Assembly: GCA_009779045.1 (NCBI GenBank) | Contig: WREZ01000096.1 | Span: 1-5,499 of the forward strand | Direction: 5' to 3' | DNA from: Candidatus Bathycorpusculum sp. | GTDB lineage: Archaea > Thermoproteota > Bathyarchaeia > Bathyarchaeales > Bathycorpusculaceae | Length of the DNA: 5,499 nucleotides | Shown here: piece by piece, positions 1 through 4,671 of the stretch | Numbering within the stretch: position 1 is the first letter of the stretch | Layout: each line of letters begins with the position of its first letter | Made by a program: the position numbers and the translations under genes | Notes under the pieces: model-generated | The model's database searches: none | Seen by the model: only the letters and a program-made list of their open reading frames with translations | Told to the model about the DNA's origin: nothing

Positions 1-47
1 GGTTTTTGTGAAGTATGTTTTTTGTGTTGTTATTTTTGTGTTGTAGT

Positions 48-65
48 AAAGGAAAGGCTTTATGT
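48..65 (+). promoter_or_regulatory. Candidate BRE/TATA promoter of tRNA-Val
   Basis: A purine-rich stretch (AAAGGAAAGG, 48-57) resembling an archaeal BRE sits directly before a TATA-like TTTATGT (59-65). Archaeal transcription usually starts about 25-27 bases after the TATA centre, which predicts a start near base 88, eight bases before the mature tRNA end. The spacing fits, but the box is not a perfect TTTATATA, and T-rich surroundings make chance matches easy. Confidence 0.4.
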
Positions 66-95
66 GGGGAAGTTTTTATTTTAGGTTCTAATCTT

Positions 96-172
96 GGACC
101 GTTAGTCTAGTTGGCTAGGACGTCGCCTTCACACGGCGAAGATCGCCGGTTCAAATCCGGCACGGTCCACCA
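96..172 (+). tRNA. tRNA-Val, anticodon CAC
   Basis: A complete cloverleaf can be drawn. The acceptor stem GGACCGT (96-102) pairs perfectly with ACGGTCC (162-168). A D-arm starts at 105. The anticodon stem TCGCC (123-127) pairs with GGCGA (135-139) around the seven-base loop TTCACAC (128-134), giving anticodon CAC at 130-132, which reads the valine codon GTG. The T-stem GCCGG/CCGGC encloses TTCAAAT. The discriminator is A169 and CCA is encoded at 170-172. No intron is present. The gene is well conserved in form and should be functional. It stands 189 bases before the nearest protein start, with an oligo-T run five bases after its end. Confidence 0.95.
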
Positions 173-355
173 GTGGTTTTTCTAATTGTGTTTTGTGTTT
201 TGTTTTAGTTGTTTTGAAGGTGTTTTTTGGTGTTGTTGTTTTGGTTGTTGGTGGGCGAAATCTTTTTTTGTTGTTTTGTGTTTAGGTGTTGTTGCATAAG
301 GTTTGTTGGTTGGTAGTTGCTTTGTTGTGGCAATTTTTGGGTGTGGTGTTATGTG
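173..355 (+). other. G/T-rich spacer between tRNA-Val and MBL gene
   Basis: This stretch consists almost wholly of G and T on the plus strand: by hand count, 54 of 60 bases in 181-240. No convincing gene lies in it. A minus-strand open frame overlapping it translates to a Thr/His/Pro/Lys-rich low-complexity product, as expected from any A/C-rich strand. No exact tandem repeat or stable hairpin was seen. It may be the leader of the downstream gene, a diffuse terminator, or the extreme of the compositional gradient described in the findings. Confidence 0.6.
177..181 (+). terminator. Oligo-T terminator after tRNA-Val
   Basis: A run of five T residues begins five bases after the encoded CCA. Archaeal RNA polymerase terminates at short oligo-T runs without needing a hairpin, so this is a reasonable end for the tRNA transcript. 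Many further T runs follow (for example seven T at 263-269). Termination may be spread over the region, or incomplete with read-through into the next gene. Confidence 0.4.
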
Positions 356-361
356 GGTGAT
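355..361 (+). promoter_or_regulatory. Shine-Dalgarno GGGTGAT deciding the MBL start
   Basis: GGGTGAT matches the archaeal anti-Shine-Dalgarno consensus (GGAGGTGAT). It abuts the ATG at 362 but lies six bases before the ATG at 368, a normal spacing. This favours 368 over 362 and over an upstream in-frame TTG at 317. Confidence 0.5.
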
Positions 362-367
362 ATGAGT

Positions 368-1348
368 ATGTTTAGGGAATGTTTGAAGGTTGAGGTTGTT
401 AGTTTGGTGGATAATGTTGTGGATTTTGCGTCTTGTAGTCGTAATTCTGTGGTTAGGCCTTTGTGGAAGTGGTTTAAGGCGCGGTCTATTGAGGGTGAGT
501 CTGCTTTGGTGCATAGGTTGATGCCTGTGGCTGAGCATGGTTTTTCAATGTTAGTTCGTGTTTTTACTGATGATGGTGTTTGTTGTAGTGTTCTTTTTGA
601 TACTGGTGTTAGTGCTGAGGGGGTTGTTGTTAATGCTAAGCGTATGGGTATTGATTTGTGTGAGGTTGGTTTTGTTGTTGTTTCTCATGGGCATTATGAT
701 CATTTTGGGGGTTTATCGGCTGTTGTAGCGGCTGTTGGGCGGTCTGATTTGCCTATTATAGCTCATGAGAACATGTTTAGGCCGCATGGGTCTGATGGGC
801 CTTTTGGTGTTAGGGCTCATCCTGTTTTTCCTTCGTCTGAGCAGTTACGTCCGGCTAAAGTTTTTAACACAAAGTCGCCATGTTTAATTGCTAATAGGTC
901 TGTTTTGGTGACAGGTGAGATTCCTAGAAAGACTAGTTTTGAGCGTGGTTGTGGTTTGAATAGGGTTTTAAAGGATAATGTTTGGGAGCCTGATCGTTGG
1001 GTTTTAGATGATCGTGCTTTAGTGGTAAATCTTAAGGGTAGGGGGTTGGTGGTTATTTTGGGGTGTGCTCATGCGGGTCTTATAAATACGGTGCGTTATG
1101 CTCAAGAAGTTACAGGTGTTAAATCGGTTTATGGTGTTATTGGTGGTTTTCATTTAAGTGGTTTAGAGAATGAAAAGCTTATCTCTCCGACGCTTTTGGA
1201 GTTAAAGCAAATTAATCCGCAAATAATAGTGCCTTGTCACTGTACGGGGTGGCGTGCAAATTATGCTTTAGCAGAATTGTTTCCTCAAGCATACATACAC
1301 AACAGCGTTGGAAACCTCTATCAACTAACAGGTTGTGAAGACCTCTAA
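368..1348 (+). CDS. MBL-fold metallo-hydrolase, COG1237 (dihydropterin phosphate synthase-like)
   Basis: A 326-residue metallo-beta-lactamase-fold protein, likely cytoplasmic, with no signal peptide. It carries the metal-binding signature HGHYDH (residues 107-112, HxHxDH), preceded by LFDTG (77-81). Further metal-ligand candidates are the histidines in GCAHAG (about 235), IGGFHL (about 262) and PCHCTG (about 291). The AEHGFSMLV segment (about 56-64) before the core, and the order of these blocks, are typical of COG1237. In Methanocaldococcus a member of this group acts in methanopterin assembly, joining a pterin to an aminobenzene-ribofuranosyl phosphate. The family also occurs in non-methanogens, where substrates are less clear, so the exact reaction here is inferred. 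The start was chosen from the ribosome-binding site; 362 (ATG) and 317 (TTG) are in-frame alternatives. The N-terminal half uses mainly G/T-rich codons and every cysteine is TGT. It is probably cotranscribed with the radical SAM gene 72 bases downstream. Confidence 0.85.
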   Translation: MFRECLKVEVVSLVDNVVDFASCSRNSVVRPLWKWFKARSIEGESALVHRLMPVAEHGFSMLVRVFTDDGVCCSVLFDTGVSAEGVVVNAKRMGIDLCEVGFVVVSHGHYDHFGGLSAVVAAVGRSDLPIIAHENMFRPHGSDGPFGVRAHPVFPSSEQLRPAKVFNTKSPCLIANRSVLVTGEIPRKTSFERGCGLNRVLKDNVWEPDRWVLDDRALVVNLKGRGLVVILGCAHAGLINTVRYAQEVTGVKSVYGVIGGFHLSGLENEKLISPTLLELKQINPQIIVPCHCTGWRANYALAELFPQAYIHNSVGNLYQLTGCEDL

Positions 1349-1409
1349 TGGTCTATAAGTGAAGAGTTAAATAGTCAAAAATAGCAAATTACATAGTAGA
1401 TAAGTATTT

Positions 1410-1413
1410 GAGG
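1410..1413 (+). promoter_or_regulatory. Shine-Dalgarno GAGG of first radical SAM gene
   Basis: GAGG lies seven bases before the ATG at 1421 and supports that start. The 72-base gap after the MBL gene has no strong terminator, which agrees with translation from a shared message. Confidence 0.5.
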
Positions 1414-1420
1414 AAGAATT

Positions 1421-2479
1421 ATGGGTAATGGTCCATTGTTTATTGTTCCCTTTCGTTGTACTTTTGGTTGTGATAGCAGCTGTATTCATTGTACCTCTGG
1501 TGGAAAGCAAGCTGTAACTGATGAAGTTGACACTGAAGGTGCTAAGCATATTGTTGATCAGATTAGCGCGTTTGGAGCAACTTTTTTTGGTTTAACAGGC
1601 GGAGAGCCCTTTTTGCGTTCTGATCTTTCTGAAATTATTGCATACGCTAAACATAAAGGCCTAAATGTTAGCCTAATTACTGACGCTCACAAAATGGATG
1701 ATAACGCCTTTAAAATGTTAATAGACCATAAAGTGCGCATCTCCATAAGTATAGATGGCGCCGAAAAAACTAACGATGCCATACGAAGCAAGGGCGCCTA
1801 TAAAACCGCCGTTTTTGCTATTGAAAAATTTTCAAAAGCAGGCTTACTTGACTGTCTGGTCTACACCTTTGCAAAAACAGAAAACGGCACAATAACCAAC
1901 GTAAACAAAGACGATATAACACACGTAATAGAGTTAGCCCGTAAAAACAACGCACGATGGACCGTTTTCCACGGCTTTATCCCCTTTAGTAAAGAAAGCA
2001 TAAAAGCCGACCCCACACCCCAACAATACGAATGGGCCTGCAACACCCTCTATGACCTAATGTTACAATACAACGGCAAACCCGAAATAAACGTATACAT
2101 ACCCTTCATGGCACGTATAGCCAAACAACGAGGCATGCCAAACTTTGACGATTGGTACAACAACTTTTTCCTAGGCCGATGCTGGTTTGGCAAATTTTTA
2201 AGCATAGCTGAAAACGGAGACGCCATACCCTGCAGCTACAATGACGCATACCGCGCAGGAAACATCAAAAACAAACCATTGCAACAAATCTGGCAAGACA
2301 TGGAAAACAATGAATTCTTCGCTAAAGCCCGAGACAAAAACAACCTCAAAGGCAAATGCGCCATATGCGAATACAAACAAATATGCGGAGGCTGCCGAAC
2401 AACAGCACTATACTACACAAACGACATACACGGCCCCGACCCACGATGCCCATACACACCATCTCTAACCAAACAATAA
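1421..2479 (+). CDS. Radical SAM/SPASM protein, AhbD/NirJ/MftC-like
   Basis: A 352-residue radical SAM enzyme with a SPASM extension. The AdoMet-cluster motif CDSSCIHC gives Cys17, Cys21 and Cys24 (CX3CX2C); an extra Cys13 precedes it. The SAM-binding GGE motif is at 60-62, and SISIDGA (about 108-114) fits the barrel strand after it. The C-terminal domain has Cys254, a GX4C motif ending at Cys271, then CX2CX5CX2C (Cys313, 316, 322, 325) and Cys343 in DPRCPY, enough to bind two auxiliary iron-sulfur clusters. The block from CEYKQICGGCR to DPRCPY resembles the AhbC/AhbD/NirJ heme enzymes and mycofactocin MftC. The family therefore includes heme-side-chain and peptide-modifying enzymes. No heme biosynthesis gene or small precursor peptide was found next to it, so the substrate is unknown. 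It follows the MBL gene closely and probably shares its transcript. Codon use changes strongly along the gene, from T-ending to A/C-ending. Confidence 0.85.
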   Translation: MGNGPLFIVPFRCTFGCDSSCIHCTSGGKQAVTDEVDTEGAKHIVDQISAFGATFFGLTGGEPFLRSDLSEIIAYAKHKGLNVSLITDAHKMDDNAFKMLIDHKVRISISIDGAEKTNDAIRSKGAYKTAVFAIEKFSKAGLLDCLVYTFAKTENGTITNVNKDDITHVIELARKNNARWTVFHGFIPFSKESIKADPTPQQYEWACNTLYDLMLQYNGKPEINVYIPFMARIAKQRGMPNFDDWYNNFFLGRCWFGKFLSIAENGDAIPCSYNDAYRAGNIKNKPLQQIWQDMENNEFFAKARDKNNLKGKCAICEYKQICGGCRTTALYYTNDIHGPDPRCPYTPSLTKQ

Positions 2480-2491
2480 TTCACCAACATT

Positions 2492-2515
2492 TTATGTCTT
2501 CTTTGTAAAACATAA
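2492..2515. terminator. Weak inverted repeat between convergent genes
   Basis: TTATGT (2492-2497) can pair with ACATAA (2510-2515) across a twelve-base interval, with two further A-T pairs possible inside after one mismatch. It lies in the 56-base gap between two genes that end facing each other, where a two-way terminator would be expected. The stem is AT-rich and weak; the nearby T and A runs may matter more than the hairpin. Confidence 0.25.
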
Positions 2516-2535
2516 CCCATAAGACGATGAGATTT

Positions 2536-3456
2536 TTAGTAGTGCAAAAACTCTCCGTCATGTTCCATAATTTTTTCTTCATTAGATTTTTCTTTATAAA
2601 CAGATGTGTTTATGGTCTCCATAATTTCTGTTACTTGAGCATCCATCATGTCAATGAGATGAACAATATAAGCATAGATTGTCTTTGCCTTCTCATCATA
2701 AATATGATGATGCCCCCGTATAACCGAAAGTAAGTGATAAAAGAAATCCTCACCAAACAAGCTAACAATGTCCTCTTTTCTCTCATACATCATTTCACAG
2801 CCATATTCCCTATGAGAGATAAAACTGTTTTTAACATACTCGCCCATATAGAGCTCCCGAATCTTGCCAAGGTCATGACATATAACTCCCATGTATATGA
2901 TATCACTATAAGGTAAAAGTCGCTCATCATTTCCAATCATCGTTTTAACCAGACGAAGCATCTTAATAGTGTGATTTGCAAGACCCCCTACACAAGCATC
3001 ATGTTTTCTCTTTGCCGCAAATTCTGAAAAGAAACGCGCCTTCACATCATCAATAATGATCTTATTTACCAACTGTTTAACATTAGGACTGGCATCACTT
3101 AGACATTTGTAAAACTCCTCTTCAAGTTTACACTTATCATAACCACATAAAAAATCCCCTATACTATAACCATGAATATCAGATTTAACCGACTCTATTA
3201 CAATTGTGGCAGTAGAATTCCAAGTATCAATTCTACCTGAAATAGACAAAATTTTCTCCGTATCCACTGCACGAAAATCTTCAATCACTTCACTCCACAC
3301 TACAAAACCAATAGTGGACTCCTGATCACAAAGAACCCCCTTAGCAAAAGGTTTACCGTTATTCCCTGTTTTATACCTAAACGAACGGATATAAACACTA
3401 CCACTCACCTTTTCATCATGTCTTTTTGTCATTGCCGCTTTGATGTCTACTTTCAC
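2536..3456 (-). CDS. OB-fold/HD-domain phosphohydrolase, YhaM-like
   Basis: A 306-residue protein of the COG3481/YhaM type: an N-terminal OB-fold nucleic-acid-binding region (about residues 15-95) followed by an HD phosphohydrolase domain (about 150-290). Visible HD-domain motifs are GGLANHT, the central CHDLGKIREL with the His-Asp pair, SHREYG, and RGHHH, in the order expected for metal ligands. Bacillus YhaM is a 3'-5' exoribonuclease of about 314 residues, so this protein is full length. By analogy it would be a metal-dependent nuclease acting on RNA or single-stranded DNA; that activity is inferred. The GTG start at 3454-3456 has GGAG eight bases upstream; an in-frame ATG eight codons later is the alternative. 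It is convergent with the first radical SAM gene and divergent from tRNA-Ala, so it is probably transcribed alone. The family is best known from Firmicutes, so transfer is possible. Confidence 0.85.
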   Translation of the reverse strand: MKVDIKAAMTKRHDEKVSGSVYIRSFRYKTGNNGKPFAKGVLCDQESTIGFVVWSEVIEDFRAVDTEKILSISGRIDTWNSTATIVIESVKSDIHGYSIGDFLCGYDKCKLEEEFYKCLSDASPNVKQLVNKIIIDDVKARFFSEFAAKRKHDACVGGLANHTIKMLRLVKTMIGNDERLLPYSDIIYMGVICHDLGKIRELYMGEYVKNSFISHREYGCEMMYERKEDIVSLFGEDFFYHLLSVIRGHHHIYDEKAKTIYAYIVHLIDMMDAQVTEIMETINTSVYKEKSNEEKIMEHDGEFLHY

Positions 3457-3464
3457 ACTTACCG

Positions 3465-3468
3465 CTCC
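3465..3468 (-). promoter_or_regulatory. Shine-Dalgarno GGAG supporting a GTG start
   Basis: Read on the minus strand, GGAG (within GGAGCGG, 3462-3468) lies eight bases before the GTG at 3456. This supports the non-ATG start of the HD-domain gene over the internal ATG. Confidence 0.5.
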
Positions 3469-3524
3469 ACATTCTATTTTCCACTAACTTGGCATACTTG
3501 TTTTAACTTTAAAAAGAGGTCTTA

Positions 3525-3534
3525 AATTATAAAA
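3525..3534 (-). promoter_or_regulatory. Candidate TATA box of HD-domain gene
   Basis: Minus-strand TTTTATAATT is a good archaeal TATA-like sequence. It predicts a transcript start near 3504 and a leader of about 48 bases, which leaves room for the ribosome-binding site. A second AT-rich candidate (TTACATATAA, about 3540-3549) is nearby, so the choice is uncertain. Confidence 0.35.
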
Positions 3535-3674
3535 CACTTCTTATATGTAATTCTCTATTGTTCATATCAACGTATTGGATAGTAGTGCGTAATCGTCTGT
3601 TTTTTCGTCTTCTAATTGATAAACTGTTACACAACTTTTTGCAAGTAACTAAGCTAAATCTTTTTTTGTTAACC

Positions 3675-3687
3675 AAAACATTTAAAG
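3675..3687 (+). promoter_or_regulatory. Candidate BRE/TATA promoter of tRNA-Ala
   Basis: AAAACA followed by TTTAAAG resembles a BRE plus TATA box. Its centre near 3684 predicts initiation about 3710, some 15 bases before the tRNA. A second AT-rich box (TTAAAATTA, 3702-3710) is rather close to the gene to serve. The remainder of the 268-base divergent spacer (3457-3724) holds nothing else I can recognise. Confidence 0.35.
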
Positions 3688-3724
3688 AACGCTCTTAAGG
3701 GTTAAAATTAGAAATAAGCCAGTT

Positions 3725-3802
3725 GGGCGGGTAGATCAGTCTGGCATGATCGCCACGTTGGCATCGTGGAGGTCGCGGGTTCAAATCCCGCCTCGTCCAC
3801 CA
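3725..3802 (+). tRNA. tRNA-Ala, anticodon GGC
   Basis: The acceptor stem GGGCGGG (3725-3731) pairs with CTCGTCC (3792-3798) and includes the G3-U70 wobble pair (G3727 with T3796) that marks alanine tRNAs. The D-stem is GATC/GATC (3734-3737 with 3748-3751). The anticodon stem CCACG/CGTGG encloses the loop TTGGCAT (3758-3764), giving anticodon GGC at 3760-3762, which reads GCC and GCU. The T-stem GCGGG/CCCGC encloses TTCAAAT. The discriminator is A3799 and CCA is encoded at 3800-3802. No intron is seen. Both identity elements agree, so the assignment is firm. Confidence 0.95.
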
Positions 3803-3922
3803 ATAGTTTTCTTTTAATTTGTATTTGGTGTATTTGGTTTTTGTTTGATTTGTTTTTTCTTTTGTTGGTTGGTTTTTTGGTTTTTGGCAAAGAGTTAAAT
3901 TAATTGTTTGTGAAGGTTTGTT
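3803..3922 (+). other. G/T-rich spacer between tRNA-Ala and glycosyltransferase gene
   Basis: A 120-base tract dominated by T and G (50 of 60 bases in 3841-3900 by hand count). It closely resembles in character, though not in exact sequence, the spacer after tRNA-Val. No gene or strong hairpin is seen. A minus-strand open frame crossing it and the tRNA is an artefact. Confidence 0.55.
3807..3815 (+). terminator. Oligo-T terminator after tRNA-Ala
   Basis: TTTTCTTTT starts five bases after the encoded CCA, the same spacing as the T run after tRNA-Val. It suits archaeal intrinsic termination on T runs. The following bases to 3922 are mostly G and T and contain more T runs, so termination may be gradual. 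Confidence 0.4.
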
Positions 3923-4642
3923 GTGGGCTTTATGATTTGTAGTTGTGAGGTTCTTACGCCTGTGGGTGGTGTGGGTGTTCCTACGGTGTGGATGGAGCGT
4001 AATAAGAAGTGGTTATGTAGTTATACTTGGCATACTTCATCAGTTAAGGGTGTTGGGGTTGCTAGAAATGAGTTGTTAAGTAAGGCGGGGTCGCCTTTTG
4101 TTTTGTGGTTGGATTCTGATATAGAGTTAGAGTTTGATCCTGTGCCTGCTCTTTTTGAGGTTATGCAAAAGTTTAATGTGTCGGGTGTTTGTGCGGGTCA
4201 GTTAACTGTTGGGGATAAATGGTTTTTGAAGGTTGCCGCTGAAATGGATCGTTTAGAAATTGAGCGTCATGGGGGTGTAAAGATTGTTGAGGCGCGTGCT
4301 TTTCAGTGTGCGCTTTATAAACGTGAAGATTTGCTTAAAATAGGTGGTTTTGATCCAGCCTTTGATGTTGCCGGTGAGGATAATGATGTAGTAAGGCGTA
4401 TGATAGCTCAGGGTATGTTAGTTCTTCATTGTAACAAGTTAATTGTTAAGCATCATGTTAATGAGCAAACGTATTGGCGTAAATTTAAAGGTTATCATAA
4501 AGGCTTTAGTCAGCTTGCTGCAACTATGCAAGATCAATATCAACCCGAAACCCAGGGCCCCGCCATAGACTTTAGTATGCTAAAACGTATGCCCCTAAAA
4601 TATCCCCTATACAAACTCAAAGAAAAATTTTCATTACGCTAA
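3923..4642 (+). CDS. Family 2 glycosyltransferase (GT-A fold), compact N-terminus
   Basis: A 239-residue GT2 enzyme expected to move a sugar from a nucleotide-sugar or lipid-linked donor to an unidentified acceptor. GVARNELL (about 45-52) leads into FVLWLDSD, whose DSD (64-66) is the metal and nucleotide-sugar binding DxD motif. GGFDP (141-145) and GEDND (151-155) match the GT2 acceptor and catalytic-base region, and VKHH with a basic aromatic stretch (175-194) follows. No transmembrane helix is evident, so it is probably cytoplasmic or peripheral. The part before DxD is about 30 residues shorter than in many GT2 enzymes, with an unusual Cys/Trp-rich linker; this looks real because a stop lies just upstream in frame (3911-3913). 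The start is GTG 3923 with AGGT five bases before it, or ATG 3932. The gene is 29 bases from a second radical SAM gene, which suggests a shared glycan-related pathway. Confidence 0.8.
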   Translation: MGFMICSCEVLTPVGGVGVPTVWMERNKKWLCSYTWHTSSVKGVGVARNELLSKAGSPFVLWLDSDIELEFDPVPALFEVMQKFNVSGVCAGQLTVGDKWFLKVAAEMDRLEIERHGGVKIVEARAFQCALYKREDLLKIGGFDPAFDVAGEDNDVVRRMIAQGMLVLHCNKLIVKHHVNEQTYWRKFKGYHKGFSQLAATMQDQYQPETQGPAIDFSMLKRMPLKYPLYKLKEKFSLR

Positions 4643-4659
4643 TAGTAAACTATATTGTT

Positions 4660-4666
4660 GGAGTGA
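4660..4666 (+). promoter_or_regulatory. Shine-Dalgarno GGAGTGA of second radical SAM gene
   Basis: GGAGTGA is a strong archaeal ribosome-binding site, five bases before GTG 4672. An in-frame GTG at 4663 overlaps the site and is therefore less likely to be the start. Its position 17 bases after the glycosyltransferase stop points to cotranscription. Confidence 0.5.
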
Positions 4667-4671
4667 AAATT

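Noticed and set aside
182..538. Minus-strand open frame of 118 codons
   Set aside because: The product is a Thr/His/Pro/Lys/Gln-rich string expected from any A/C-rich strand, and it overlaps the well-supported MBL gene.
2241..2468. Plus-strand open frame of 75 codons inside the radical SAM gene
   Set aside because: It is an alternative frame of the SPASM-coding region and its Thr/Asn/Lys/His-rich product reflects the A/C-rich composition. It is not a credible precursor peptide.
1421..2479. Chimeric gene or assembly join as the cause of changed codon use
   Set aside because: The frame is continuous, the domains are in normal order and total length is normal. The other protein genes show similar shifts, so a join here is unnecessary.
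2527..2916. Two short plus-strand open frames opposite the HD-domain gene
   Set aside because: They are shadows of a full-length gene with clear motifs and show no plausible domain of their own.
96..3802. Attachment-site repeats derived from tRNA 3' ends
   Set aside because: The shared TTCAAATCC and TCCACCA strings of the two tRNAs are ordinary tRNA conservation. No third copy and no integrase were seen in the window.
3708..3890. Minus-strand open frame of 60 codons crossing tRNA-Ala
   Set aside because: Its product contains the GFEPATSTM-type string that arises from reading a tRNA gene backwards, a well-known annotation artefact; the rest is a low-complexity translation of the G/T tract.
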